DNA from: Lolium rigidum
Lineage: Eukaryota > Streptophyta > Magnoliopsida > Poales > Poaceae
Length of the DNA: 64,000 nt
NCBI RefSeq assembly: GCF_022539505.1
Contig: NC_061508.1
Coordinates: 68,705,754-68,769,753 of the forward strand
Reading direction: 5' to 3'
Translations under genes and position numbers: made by a program
The notes under the pieces: model-generated
Told to the model about the DNA's origin: nothing
Database searches by the model: none
The model's input: the letters and a program-made list of their open reading frames with translations, nothing else
Shown here: positions 35,001 to 48,538 of the stretch, one piece after another
How positions within the stretch are numbered: the stretch's first letter is position 1
Layout: each line of letters begins with the position of its first letter

Positions 35001-38000
35001 CCACCAGGAGGACCGCCGTGCTGCCCTTGTTCGTCTCCGCCCTTCCAATCCCTCTCATTCCCACCCTATCCCTCGCCATCATCTGCCATTTACCGCCGGC
35101 ATCGGAGAAGAAACCAACGACTGGAGTCGTCCCAGCATCCGTGCAGTGGTCGAGGAGGTGCGCCTCGACGTGCACAACGTCTGGTAGAAGCCCAGCATCA
35201 AGGGGAGGACGAGGTTGTGCCAATTTAGCCGTTCCCTTTCTTCGGTCATCGACGGAATCGGCGAAACCATGGACGACTGCGTCAACCATCGTCCTCGTCG
35301 ACCACTCAGGAAGACTCAGGGTGAGAATACGCGTCTTTAGAGCCCAAATACATGCTTAATCATCAACTGTGGCGCTATTCCGAGTACCTCGCCGGAGATC
35401 GCCGCCGCAGACATGTTCGCCGGAGTAACTCCGGTGGTCATTTCGTGGGGGCGCCGCTATATTTCGGTTCCGCGTGTACTGGGGGTCCGATTGCCGCCTT
35501 TCTCGGAGTCCCGCAAGCCCTAGAGCGCCGCCAACGTCGACGGTCAACTCGCCGGCGTTAAACCGTTGGTGGAGAGACTTGTCCCGTAGGACCCTTTGGT
35601 CGAGTTGACCTGGTCAGCGTCTCACCTGGCAGCCAACGTAGCCTAGGCCCACCAATCAGTCACAGTAGCTAGAAACAACTCGGGTACGTTTAGTATTTTC
35701 TCTTTTATTTCAAAGTTCATAAATTGCTGAAACTTTGCAAAAATATAAAAAAATCCATTACAACTCAGAAAAATACAAATGAGATATCAAAATGATCCTA
35801 AAAATAAGATCTATCCAATAAAAATATAATATAAAAATTTTATTTTTAATAAAAATTTAATTGTTTAACCATTAATAATTAAGGCTTTATTTCTAATTCT
35901 AAATTCAATTAAAATTCAATAATTAGGAAAACTTTCCAAATTAAATAAAAACCAGTAAGTAAATAAATAAAACATTAAAACTAATTTTCTTTATTTGTTA
36001 TTTTATTAAATCCTTATTAGAGGGATTTAAACCCTAAGTAATAATTACCTTAATTATTAATCCTTTTAAGATAATAAAATGCCAATTTCAATATTATTTT
36101 TTATTTCAAAGTTATTAATAAGTTCAACTTTATAATGAAGTTATTACCTTAATAACTATATGGTAGATTAGGAAACCCTAATTACATATTGAATAAAGAT
36201 TACAACCTCACCATTTCATGTGAAACCCTAAAACCCTAAATTCACTTAGAACCCTAGCTCCACCATTTTATGTGTGAACCCTAATGTGCTTCTAAACCTA
36301 AGACCTAGGTTAGAACATGTGATCATGATACTTTGATTTGATTCCTAGAACCATAATTAGTAATTAAATACTTGCCATGCCACATAAAATGGAGGAGCCC
36401 TATTATCAATAATTTAGTATTCATTGTATGCATACCTATCCAACCTAGTTGATCAAGTAGGATCAACCCAAGCCTAAACCCTAGATCCTACTACCAAAAC
36501 CATCAACCTTACCTATCCATGTTTAGCATCACACCATTGTGATGAATTTCAATAACAACTATGCCAAATATAGTGCATTACCTAACTATATTCCACTAAA
36601 CCCTACTAAGTATTCAATACTTATGAACCATAATATCCAGGAGCCAACTATGCCCTATTTTAGTGGATCCAATAGTAAAACCTAGACAACCTCAACCTCA
36701 ATTGTTATACTTCCTATTACTTAAGAAGTATGTTCTTCAAAAGTTACTCTTTTGAAGAAAATAAGGAATCATCATCAATCCTGCCTAATAGGACATATAG
36801 CCAATAGTCAGCTATCACCAGCAAGGTCTACCAACCTTGATAGAAACTATTTATAATCAATTGCTCAAGATGTTTAGGCTTAATTCAACCATACAAGCCC
36901 TAGTAGCTGATGAATCCAACATTGTTGGGATCCATCTCATTCTTACTCCGTAAAACCAATTGGAACCATAGAAACCACCAACCCAATTATCATACTTATT
37001 GTTTATTAAAGAACATGTTCTTCAAAAGTTATTCTTTTGAATTATATAATAAGTAATCATCAACCTTGCACTATAAGACTTAAACTTGACAACTGCTCTT
37101 TACTTATTATACAACTATTATCCCTTGGTGTGTATGATTGTTACTATGCATTTTACCACTTGCTTATGATTCTAAAACAACACAACCCTGAATAAGAACC
37201 TTGTTTGTGAATCATTCTAAAAGTGCAACACACCCGAAACTAATCATTACAACTCACTAATCCTAAATCATCGGGGTTAGGTCACGCTTAGAACGATTGC
37301 ATCTCATACTTATGCATTATTGCATACTTGCCAATCTTTTAAACATCGTCCTTACCGGACGATGATGCTATTTCAGAATTTGGAGTTATTACGCATCGAA
37401 GACCTTGACTGCATAATCTTGCAGTCAAGAAAGGCAAGTTCATCGCTTGCTCATGTCATTTGAGTATTTTTACCAAATTACTTGCAAAGTACTATGTTTA
37501 TCACTATTGCATAAAAGCAAAACCACTATTTTCATAACTATGAATATGACTATGTGGTGGGCAATGGAACCATGGATTGTGTTGATATGGTGGAGGTTCC
37601 ATTGCAAGGGTTTATATCCATCTAGGATTAAACAACAAATGTCGTCCAGTGATTCTTGTGCCGTATAACCGAGTGTTTACCATAAGATCTGGAATGGGAC
37701 GGAGTAGTCAAAAGTGTTTCCACCTCTCGTTCATCAACGGATGCTCATTACCGGGTGCACATGATCTCGAGAGACATGATGCAGGGGTGGGAACCCGTAG
37801 AAGTCCCAACGGGAATGAGGTCTATGATGGGTTGCAACTGCCGGCGTAGGAATGTATGGTAGAGCCCGGCATTGTCGTCGTGGTCGGGGCCCAGCCTTAA
37901 TTGGCGTAAGTGAACCGGCGTGGACCCGTGGTCGGAGATTGCAACAAAGGGTGGGTGTTCGAGGTAGCGGAGGAACATGATTGACTAGGACCTTATACCG

Positions 38001-38827
38001 GGCCTCACACCAAAGGAAGTGTGGACGGGTCATTCCCGGTTGGCACCAAGGTTAAGATCTCTTATGGGTAAAGCAACACACCTCTGCAGAGTGTAACGAA
38101 CTGTGATCAGTCACTCCCTGTTCCGGGATATGGAACTACGAACGCTGCCGGAAAGGAACTCCATGAAGTTCTAGTCAACCGGTGAAGGCTGACGGACATA
38201 GCTCTTCAGAATAAAAGCAACCTTTTGAAGAAATGTTTACAAAAACTTGCATTGCCAATGACTTTCTGGTCTATGGCTGTAGCTAGTGCATTAAACACCT
38301 CTTTCCTAAAATGAACTTGTTGAGTACGCTCGTACTCATCCCACTCTTAAATCCCCTGCTTAGGTATGGGCATCAAAGGAGGATCTACAGTGCAACTCAA
38401 AGGCCGAGGAGTCAACAACTACTTCAAGAGACAGGACCATGTCAGGAGAGTCAGATACCACATTCAACAAGGAGAAAATCTAGATTAGCAATAGAAAGGA
38501 ACTAGCTTCCTAAACCTAGCTCCTATTTAGCTAGAATCTATTCTTAGCCTCTATACCTAGTTAAATACTCTACAAACAGAGTTCGTGATAGGATTAGACT
38601 ACGAGTCGTTCTTCTGGAATTTAATTGCAGTTTTACCTCATTGTAAAGTAGGAGGCTGTGCTGATCTTCTGTAACAGAGTCGGAGTTGTAATTCTATAGA
38701 CATGCCTTGGACCCGCATATGTTTCTGTTGTACCACTCGAGCGATATAATACTAGTGGAACGGTGTTTCATTGGTGTTATATCAGACTTGCATACTACAC
38801 CATGCAGTGGTATGCCGGGTCACCACA
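32065..38827 (+). mobile_element. 5' LTR of the LARD-type element (copy 2), 6.76 kb
   Basis: TG...CA ends (TGTAATATCCC / GTCACCACA), 6763 bp, preceded by TSD GGGTT. Nearly identical to the 3' LTR at 48539-55305 (6767 bp), so the insertion is recent. Contains the GC-rich island at about 34640-35640 with CTATAAAA at 34993-35000, the hairpin pair at 36717-36769 and many AAACCCTA motifs. Non-coding. Confidence 0.9.
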
Positions 38828-41651
38828 GTTGGTATCAGAGCAAATGCTTTGACCTTAGGATTAAAACCCTTTAAAGGAGACCTATAGGATTGGTAGTGTC
38901 TATAGGAAGTTGTCTTAGCTAAACCAAATTTTTCTTATGACTTGAGATGGATATTCACTTGAGAATAATCCTGACACACTTGAGTCAAACCTTCTTACCT
39001 ACTTTCCAAAGTGAAAGTAGTTAGCTATTCCCAAGTATGTAGTATACCATCAAGTCCTTAAAACTATAGATGAGTAGATCACAGTTGGTATACAATACAT
39101 GGTAGTCCAAAGAGAGGATACAACCATAAGGAAGTTATCCTATTGGAAGATGTGTACCAACACATGTTATGGTTAAGTAAAAGTTATCCAGACCTATAAT
39201 AGGAGCAATATCAAGTGATAAAGATAAGGTAGATGTCCTACTAGAAGATGTCTACCAATACAAGTAATGGGTAAGTAAAATCTATCCAACTTGTGAAACA
39301 ACTGATACTAAGTAATCAGTATAAGCTATATGAGGTAGTATAGACCATGATGAGTCAATCATGGGAGGTAAGGAAGAGAGATAGGAATAAAATATGTCTA
39401 CTTACATGATAGAAATAGTAATCATATATGATTCACTTGAGAATCATTATGTGATGGATTAGAACATCATAAATAATTAGAAGGAGAACAATAAGAAGTC
39501 AGTTGTTCAACAATAGTGCAAGAATTGTGTTCCAAAACCATGGGAAGTGTGCCAAGCACATCATGTCCATAGTCTTATGATAGTATAAACACTTGGAAGT
39601 ATAATAACTATATTTCCATAGTTATGTGTTTAGAGTAGTAATGTTAGAACCTAGATATATCATGTGAGATAGTCCTCAACAAAATGGAAGTTAAATTAGT
39701 ACTTCCAAAGGAAATTAAGTTAACCTTAACTACCTAGACCCTTTTGTTTCAAGTTTATCTCATTGCAATTGTGCAATTCAGGTAAATGTTGATACAAATA
39801 GTAGCATGCCATATATATTCGTGCTAAGTATCACGATATAAACCTATCGTATGTGGTGTATATACTACACATCAGAGCCTGATGTTTAGAGATGTCTTAC
39901 TCAACTATTATATTCAGGCTGATGCTGGTGTGTATTATAAGCACAAAGCTGAATCTTCTTGGATTTTATTGGATTTTCATTGATTGACTAGATCCATCCA
40001 TGAAGTTTGACTTTGATATGCAAAGGCATGTTGCAATATCAAGTTCTTACTTGATGCGATAGATCTAGAGGGTAATGGTAAACATGTGAGGAAGTGACGA
40101 ATTCTAAAGATCTTGAAGACAAGATGAAGGTTCCTCACACAAAGGAAGAAAAGTTGTGGGGAGTAACCACAAAACTCCGAAGGAAGTATCAACCAAAACT
40201 CATGCTTTGCCTCAACAGAGGAGTACTTTAGTACGGAAGGAGCATGAAGGTGAGAAATATGGTAATTATGGTGAAGCTGAAGCAGATCCATAGTCAATAT
40301 AAGAGGGGGAATGCATGGGAAATCATTCAGGATACTATATTCATAGTGTCAGTTAATGGTTTTCTTGCAAAAATAAATCCTCGAAAAAGGAAGATGACCC
40401 ATGAAACCATAGCAGATATAAGAAGACCACAGTTGGTATTAGAAGACCACAGTCGTGGTATAGGATCAATACTGCGAGATAAAGTAGAAGATGTCTCGTC
40501 CAGTTGATCAGAACCTATAATATAGTCCATTTTTAGATAACAAATAGCCACAATTGGTATCCAGTAGTCCACCATTGGATTATTCATACCAAGAAGTTGT
40601 GAACAAATAAAATTTTGTCAACCAAATAGAAATGACCTATAATCATTTAGCCGAAGAATTAACATTGGATGTCCACAATTGAGTGGATGCACCACAGATA
40701 TTCTTCACAAGATCTAGAAGAGTACAAACCATAAGCTATACTTAGACCAATATCCCAACAATCAATCCAATGGTTGGAAGAAAAGGAGTTGAAGACATAA
40801 GAAAACTTTAAGGGGTAGAGTAAAGATTGAGTTGGATGTACAGTAACTCAATACTTTAAGCTATATAGAAGCAGAAGGTCTGAACTGAGAGGAAGCTCGA
40901 TCTTATTTTCATAAGATTGTTGAACACTACTTTTAGAAGTATGTCAGACCAGAAGCCGAGGTTTATACCTCGAGGAAGTAAGAAGTGGACTATAACTTGA
41001 GAAAGTGAGTAGTATTTACTCAAAAGTACGGAAGCTCAAGTAAGTTAAGTATAAAAAGATGGACGAAGAAAATACCATAGACCAAATACAGCTCAAGAAG
41101 GCCAAAGACCGAAGGAAATTGACCATACCAGAAACAAAGACTAATAGAATAATTCCTTTCATGGAACCTAAAGAACCCAAAATAGTTATAGGTATCAACT
41201 ATAAACCATGACTGGATGGATTAAATGAGTCTAATCCATTCCTAGGGAAGTAAACCATTAAGACCATTCCCTGGTAAGTACCTTACCAAGTACCATTATT
41301 GCACTTTTGGTAGTAAGGGAAAACAAAGACCTATTTAGCAATTAGGAGTTTATTATCAAATTAGCCTTCAAATAAGACCAGCAGCACTAGAAGAAGTCTC
41401 AATCATTGAATCTTCAATGAGAAAGGAAACAAGCTTACAGAGTTGGAAGAAATCAAAGAATCAAAGTAAGAACCATGGTTCAGGGACAGACACTAATGGA
41501 TTCCAGGAAGAATCTGGTTAAGGGATATATTCAAGTATATCCAACAAGATCAATACGGAGTTCGAGAAAAGATATAGTCTGTACAAGTCAGATCCACACT
41601 CCGGAAACGTGAGAGAGATCAAACTTCGAGGACGAAGTTTAGTTTAAGGGG
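38828..41651 (+). mobile_element. Non-coding internal domain of the LARD element
   Basis: From the primer site TGGTATCAGAGC (38830-38841) to AGGGG, where the nested element begins; the last 7 bp are at 48532-48538. No ORF above about 106 codons, none with a domain. The 3' end ACTTCGAGGACGAAGTTTAG followed by a purine-rich AAGGGGTAGAGAC before the 3' LTR resembles the polyprotein end and polypurine tract of Tekay/Del-type gypsy elements. This suggests descent from such an element. Confidence 0.75.
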
Positions 41652-43365
41652 TGATGTCTACTCACGCTTCTATTCCTGTAGACAGTGTTGGGCCTCCAAG
41701 TGCAGAGGTTTGTAGAACAGCAGCAAGTTTTCCCTTAAGTGGATCACCCAAGGTTTATCGAACTCAGGGAGGAAGAGGTCAAAGATATCCCTCTCATGCA
41801 ACCCTGCAACCACAAAGCAAGAAGTCTCTTGTGTCCCCAACACACCTAATAGGTGCACTAGTTCGGCGAAGAGATAGTGAAATACGGGTGGTATGAATAT
41901 ATATGAGCAGTAGCAATGGTGCCGGAAAATAGCTTGCTGGCGTGTAGTTGATGGTGGTAGTATTGCAGCAGTAGTAACGCAGAGTGAAACGAGTAAACAA
42001 GCGATAGTAACTCGAGCAGTATTTAGGAACAAGGCCTAGGGATTACACTTTCACTAGTGGACACTCTCAACATTGATCACATAACAGAATAGATAAATGC
42101 ATACTCTACACTTTTGTTGGATGATGAACACATTGCGTAGGATTACACGAACCCTCAATGCCGGAGTTAACAAGCTCCACAATAATGCTCATATTTTAGT
42201 AACCTTTAGTGTAAGATAGATCAAAAGACTAAACCAAGTACTAGCATAGCATGCACATTGTCACCTTCATGCATATGTAGGAGGAATAGATCACATCAAT
42301 ATTATCATAGCAATAGTTAACTTCGCAATCTACAAGAGATCATGATCATAGCATAAACCAAGTACTAACACGGTGCACGCATCGTCACCTTTGCACACAT
42401 GCGGGAGGAATAAAACTACTTTAATAACACATCACTAGAGTAGCACATAGATAAATTGTGATACGATGCACATTGCAATCATAAAGAGATATAAATAAGC
42501 ACTTCACTACGCTCTTCAACGAGTGAATAAGTACTTCGTGAAATATAGCCTAAGAGACCCACACGGTGCACACACTGTCACCTTTACACACGTGGGACAA
42601 GGAGTCTCCGGAGATCACATAAGTAAAACCCACTTGACTAGCATAATGACATCTAGATTACAAGCATCATCATATGAATCTCAATCATGTAAGGCAGCTC
42701 ATGAGATTATTGTATTGAACTACATAGGAGAGAGATGAACCACATAGCTACCGGTACAGCCCCGAGCCTCGATGGAGAACTACTCCCTCCTCATGGGAGC
42801 AGCAGCGGTGATGAAGATGGCGGTGGAGATGGCAGCGGTGTCGATGGAGAAGCCTTCGGGGCACTTCCCCGCTCCGGCGGGGTGCCGGAGCAGAGACTCT
42901 GTCCCCGGATCTTGGCTTCGCGATGGCGGCGGCTCCGGAACTTTTCTCGTATCGTGGCTTTCTCCGTAAGGGTTTTCGATGCGGGGGCTTTATATAGGCG
43001 AAGAGGCGGCGCAGGAGGGTCGAAGGGGCGGCCACACCATAGGGTGGCGCGGGCCCAGCCCTGGCCGCGCCACCCTGTCATCTGGGCCCACCAGGGCCCT
43101 CCTCTGGTGGCTCTCGGGTGTTCTGGATGCTTCCGGGCAAAATAGGAACCTGGGCGTTGATTTCGTCCAATTCCGAGAATATTTCGTTACTAGGATTTCG
43201 AAACCAAAAACAGCGAGAAAACAGGAACTGGCACTTCGGCATCTTGTTAATAGGTTAGTTCCAGAAAATGCACAAATACGACATGTAATGTGTATAAAAC
43301 ATGTAGATATCATCAATAAAGTAGCATGGAACATAAGAAATTATCGATACGTTGGAGACGTATCA
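41652..43365 (-). mobile_element. 3' LTR of the reverse Athila-like element
   Basis: Minus strand TGATACGTCTCC...AGTAGACATCA. A TATATAAAG box is seen on the minus strand (plus 42989-42996). The first part matches the plus-strand Athila-like LTR; the second part is different, so the two are related families rather than the same one. Confidence 0.88.
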
Positions 43366-45931
43366 GCATCCCCAAGCTTAGTTCTGCTCGTCCCGAGCAG
43401 GTAAAACGATAACAAAGATAATTTCTTAAGTGACATGCCATCATAAACTTGATCATATTGTAAACATATGTAATGAATGCAGCGATCAAAACAATGGTAA
43501 TGACATGAGTAAACAAATGAATCATAAAGCAAAGACTTTTCATGAATAGTACTTCAAGACAAGCATCAATAAGTCTTGCATAAGAGTTAGCTCGTAAAGC
43601 AATAATTCAAAGTAGAGGTATTGAAGCAACACAAAGGAAGATTAAGTTTCAGCGGTTGCTTTCAACTTGTAACATGTATATCTCATGGATATTGTCAACA
43701 TAAAGTAATATAACAAGTGCAATATGCAAGTATGTAGGAATCAATGCACAGTTCACACAAGTGTTTGCTTCTTAAGGTGGAAGGAGATAGGTAAACTGCC
43801 TCAACAATAAAAGTAAAAGAATGGTCCTTCAAAGAGGAAAGCATCGATTGCTGTATTTGCGCTAGAGCTTTTATTTTGAAAACATGAAACAATTTTGTCA
43901 ACGGTAGTAATAAAGCATATGAGTTATGAAAATTATATCTTACAAGTTTCAAGCCTCATGCATAGTATACTAATAGTGCCCGCACCTCGTCCTACTTAAC
44001 TTGGACTACCGGATCTTCGCATGCCATGTTTCAACCAAGTGTCACAAAGGGGTACCTCCATGCCGCCTCGTACAAAGGTCTAAGGAGAATGCTCGCATTT
44101 CGGATTTCTCGCTTTTGATTATTCTCAACTTAGACATCCATACCGGGACAACATGGACAACGGATAATGGACTCCTCTTAAATGCATAAGCATGTAGCAA
44201 AGTTATTATTCTCATATGAGATTGAGGATATATGTCCAAAACTGAAACTTCCACCATGATTCATGGCTTTAGTTAGCGGCCCAATGTTCTTCTCTAACAA
44301 TTTTGCATGCTCCAACCACTAAAATGATAGACCTTCGGACAAGACGGACATGCATAGCAACTCACATGATATTCAACAATAGTTGATGGCGTTCCCCGAA
44401 GCATGGTTATCGCACAACAAGCAACTTAATAAAATATAAAGTGCATAAGTACATATTCAATACTACGATAGTTTTTAAGGCTATTTTGTCCCATGAGCTA
44501 TATATTGCAAAGGTGAATGATGGAATTTTAAAGGTAGCACTCAAGCAATTTACTTTGGAATGGCGGAGAAATACCATGTAGTAGGTAGGTATGGTGGACA
44601 CAAATGGCATAGTAGTTGGCTCAAGGATTTTGGATGCATGAGAAGTATTCCCTCTCGATACAAGGTTTAGGCTAGCAAGGTTATTTGAAGCAAACTCAAG
44701 GATGAACATGTGCAGCAAAACTCACATAAAAGACATATTGTAAACATTATAAGACTCTACACCGTCTTCCTTGTTGTTCAAACTCAATACTAGAAATTAT
44801 CTAGACCTTAGAGAGACCAATTATGCAAACCAAATTTTAGCATGCTCTATGTATTTCTTCACTAATAGGTGCAAAGTATATGATGCAAGAGCTTAAACAT
44901 GAGCACAACAATTGCCAAGTATCACATTATCCAAGACATTTTACCAATTACTACATGTAGCATTTTCCAATTCCAACCATATAACAACTTAACGAAGAGG
45001 AAACTTCGCCATGAATATTATGAGCTAAGAACACATGTGTTCATACGAACCAGCGGAGCGTGTCTCTCTCCCACACAAGGATGAACTTATTCAGAGAACT
45101 AAGATAACAAAACAAAAGCTAAAATAAAAGCACACAGACGCTCCAAGTAAAGTACATAAGATGTGACCGAATAAAAATATAGTTTCACTAGAAGAAACCT
45201 GATAAGTTGTTGATGAAGAAGGGGATGCCTTGGGCATCCCCAAGCTTAGATGCTTGAGTCTTCTTGAAATATGCAGGGATGAACCACCGGGGCATCCCCA
45301 AGCTTAGACCTTTCACTCTTCTCGATCACATTATATCACCCTCTTCTATTGACCCTTGAAAACTTCCTTCACACCAAACTTCAAGCAAACTCATTAGAGG
45401 GTTAGTGCATAATCAAAATTCACATGTTCAGAGGTGACACAATCATTCTCAATACTTCTGGACATTGCACAAAACTTCTGAAAGTTAATGGAACAAAGAA
45501 ACTCATTCAACTTAACAAAAGCGGCAATGCGAAATAAAAGGCAGAATCTGTCAAAAACAGAACAGTCCGTAAAGACGAATTTAAAGCTGGCACCAGACTT
45601 GCTCAAATGGAAAAACTCAAAACTAATGAAAGTTGCGTACATATCTGAGGATCACGCTCGTAAATTGGCAGATTTTTTCGAATTTTCTACAGAGAACTGT
45701 GCCCAGATTCGTGACAGACAGCAATGCTGTTTCTGCGCAGCAATCCCAAATATAACATCAACTTTGACATAGAAACTTTACTTGGCACAAAAACATGATA
45801 AGGAGAGGTTGCTACAGTAGTAAACAACTTCCAAGACTCAACAAAACAAAAATTGCTGTAGTAAAATAAACACATGGGTTATCTCCCAAGAAGTTCTTTC
45901 TTTATAGCCATTAAGATGGGCTCAGCGAGTT
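43366..45931 (-). mobile_element. Non-coding 3' interior of the reverse Athila-like element
   Basis: Reverse-complement match to 27032-29287 and 57715-60297 (for example the CGCAGAAACAGCATTGCTGT block at about 45720-45740). Contains PPT-like motifs at 45234-45247 and 45292-45305 besides the one at the LTR border. No pol genes. Confidence 0.75.
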
Positions 45932-46642
45932 TTAATGATGCACTCGCAAGAAATAGTATTTGAGGCAAAAGAGAGCATCAAGAGGCAAATTCAAAACACA
46001 TTTAAGTCTAACATGCTTCCTATGCATAGGAATCTTGTAAATAAACAAGTTCATGAAGAGCAAAGTAACAAGCATAGGAAGATAAAACAAGTGTAGCTTC
46101 AAAAATTTCAGCACATAGAGAGGTGTTTTAGTAACATGAAAATTTTTACAACCATATTTTCCTCTCTCATAATAACTTTCAGTAGCATCATGAGCAAACT
46201 CAACAATATAACTATCACATAAAGCATTCTTATCATGAGTCTCATGCATAAAATAATTACTACTCCCATCATAAGCATAGTCATTCTTATTAGTTGTAGT
46301 GGGAGCAAATTCAACAAAGTAGCTATCAAATATAGGAGGTATATTGTAATCATAATCAAATTTATCCTCCATAACAAGTGGTAACAAAAGACTACTATCA
46401 TCATAATCATCATAAATGGGAGGCAAAGTATCATCAAAGTAAATTTTCTCCTCAATGCTTGGGGGACTAAAAATATCATGCTCATCAAAGCCAGCTTCCC
46501 CAAGCTTAGAATTTTCCATATCATTAGCAACAATAGCGTTCAAAGCATTCATATTAATATGTTCCATGGGTTTTTTTATTTTCGCATCAAACCATCCATG
46601 TCTTAAATCAGGAAATAGAATAAAAAGGTCATTGTTGTCCAT
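45932..46642 (-). CDS. 236-codon ORF of unknown function in the reverse Athila-like element
   Basis: This intact ORF lies about 140 bp inside the primer site, where gag would be expected, but has no gag motif. It begins MDNNDLFILFPDLRHGWFDA. The middle is acidic and rich in Asp and Tyr with loosely repeated blocks (LPPIYDDYDD, IPPIFDSYFVEFA, CDSYIVEFA). Near residues 181-206 there is a hydrophobic stretch (HLFYLPMLVTLLFMNLFIY) that could span a membrane, followed by a basic tail. The same region in the plus-strand relative codes for gag-protease instead. I do not recognise a family. It could be an accessory or envelope-like remnant, or a fixed non-functional frame. No frameshift is present in this copy. 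Confidence 0.55.
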   Translation of the reverse strand: MDNNDLFILFPDLRHGWFDAKIKKPMEHINMNALNAIVANDMENSKLGEAGFDEHDIFSPPSIEEKIYFDDTLPPIYDDYDDSSLLLPLVMEDKFDYDYNIPPIFDSYFVEFAPTTTNKNDYAYDGSSNYFMHETHDKNALCDSYIVEFAHDATESYYERGKYGCKNFHVTKTPLYVLKFLKLHLFYLPMLVTLLFMNLFIYKIPMHRKHVRLKCVLNLPLDALFCLKYYFLRVHH

Positions 46643-46778
46643 TATGCCTAACTAGTGTAAACAAGAAACCAAATGTCGCAATTGCAGAGTCTAAAGGAAA
46701 TAGCTTCGAGTACTTACAACGGCGCCGGAAAATAGCTTAGTAGCCGAGATCCGGAGTGTGAGTACCTTTTACCTTTCC

Positions 46779-46795
46779 TCCCGGCAACGGCGCCG
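46779..46795 (-). other. Primer-binding site, tRNA-Asp type (reverse element)
   Basis: Minus strand CCGGCGCCGTTGCCGGGA, 10 bp from the LTR end at 46806. A second CAACGGCGCCGGAAAA block lies 68 bp further inside (46717-46732), an apparent duplication of the primer-site region. Confidence 0.75.
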
Positions 46796-46805
46796 GAAAA
46801 GTGCT

Positions 46806-48526
46806 TGATGTCTACTCACGCTTCTATTCCCGTAGACAGGTGTTGGGCCTCCAAGTGCGGAGGTTTGTAGAACGGCAGCAAGTTTTCCCTTAAGTGGATC
46901 ACCCAAGGTTTATCGAACTCGGGGAGGAAGAGGTCAAAGATATCCCTCTCATGCAACCCTGCAACCACAAAGCAAGAAGTCTCTTGTGTCCCCAACACAC
47001 CTAATAGGTGCACTAGTTCGGCGAAGAGATAGTGAAATACAGGTGGTATGAATATATATGAGCAGTAGCAATGGTGCCGTAAAATAGCTTGTCGGGCGTG
47101 TAGTTGATGGTGGTAGTATTGCAGCGAGTAGTAACGCAGATGAAACAAGTAAACAAGCAGTAGTAACTCAGCAGTATTTAGGAACAAGGCCTAGGGATTA
47201 CACTTTCACTAGTGGACACTCTCAACATTGATCACATAACGAGAATAGATAAATGCATACTCTACACTTTTGTTGGATGATGAACACATTGCGTAGGATT
47301 ACACGAACCCTCAATGCCGGAGTTAACAAGCTCCACAATAATGCTCATATTTTAGTAACCTTTAGTGTAAGATAGATCAAAAGACTAAACCAAGTACTAG
47401 CATAGCATGCACATTGTCACCTTCATGCATATGTAGGAGGAATAGATCACATCAATATTATCATAGCAATAGTTAACTTCGCAATCTACAAGAGATCATG
47501 ATCATAGCATAAACCAAGTACTAACACGGTGCACGCACTTGTCACCTTTGCACACATGCGGGAGGAATAAAACTACTTTAATAACACATCACTAGAGTAG
47601 CACATAGATAAATTGTGATACGATGCACATTGCAATCATAAAGAGATATAAATAAGCACTTCACTACGCTCTTCAACGGTGAATAAGTACTTCGTGAAAT
47701 ATAGCCTAAGAGACCCACACGGTGCACACACTCGTCACCTTTACACACGTGGGACAAGGAGTCTCCTGGAGATCACATAAGTAAAACCCACTTGACTAGC
47801 ATAATGACATCTAGATTACAAGCATCATCATATGAATCTCAATCATGTAAGGCAGCTCATGAGATTATTGTATTGAACTACATAGGAGAGAGATGAACCA
47901 CATAGCTACCGGTACAGCCCCGAGCCTCGATGGAGAACTACTCCCTCCTCATGGGAGCAGACAGCGGTGATGAAGATGGCGGTGGAGATGGCAGCGGTGT
48001 CGATGGAGAAGCCTTCCGGGGCACTTCCCCGCTCCGGCAGGGTGCCGGAGCGAGACTCCTGTCCCCCAGATCTTGGCTTCGCGATGGCGGCGGCTCTGGA
48101 ACTTTTCTCGTATCGTGGCTTTCTCCGTAAGGGTTTTCGATGCAGGGGCTTTATATAGGCGAAGAGGCGGCGCAGGAGGGTCGAAGGGGCGGCCACACCA
48201 TAGGGTGGCGCGGGCCCAGCCCTGGCCGCGCCACCCTGTCATCTGGGCCCACCAGGGCCCTCCTCTGGTGGCTCTCGGGTGTTCTGGATGCTTCCGGGCA
48301 AAATAGGAACATGGGCGTTGATTTCGTCCAATTCCGAGAATATTTCGTTACTAGGATTTCTGAAACCAAAAACAGCAGAAAACAGGAACTGGCACTTCGG
48401 CATCTTGTTAATAGGTTAGTTCCAGAAAATGCACAAATACGACATGTAATGTGTATAAAACATGTAGATATCATCAATAAAGTAGCATGGAACATAAGAA
48501 ATTATCGATACGTTGGAGACGTATCA
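46806..48526 (-). mobile_element. 5' LTR of the reverse Athila-like element
   Basis: Same ends as the 3' LTR, 1721 bp. TATA box on the minus strand at plus 48150-48157. It differs from the 3' LTR mostly by CAG/CTG/CG-type changes and single-base indels. Confidence 0.88.
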
Positions 48527-48538
48527 AGGGGTAGAGAC

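Larger units (their letters stand above)
41652..48526 (-). mobile_element. Non-autonomous Athila-like element in reverse orientation
   Basis: Flanked by AGGGG (41647-41651 and 48527-48531). LTRs 46806-48526 (5') and 41652-43365 (3'), 1721 and 1714 bp. tRNA-Asp type primer site at 46779-46795 and polypurine tract AAGCTTGGGGATGC (minus strand) directly at the 3' LTR (43366-43379). The interior is only 3.4 kb and holds one 236-codon ORF. It shares its non-coding 3' interior with the plus-strand Athila-like element but lacks gag and protease. Confidence 0.88.

Noticed and set aside
41652..48526. Interpreting the reverse Athila-like element as an inversion of the plus-strand element
   Set aside because: It has its own AGGGG target-site duplication, complete LTR pair and a different second half of the LTR, so it is an independent insertion.
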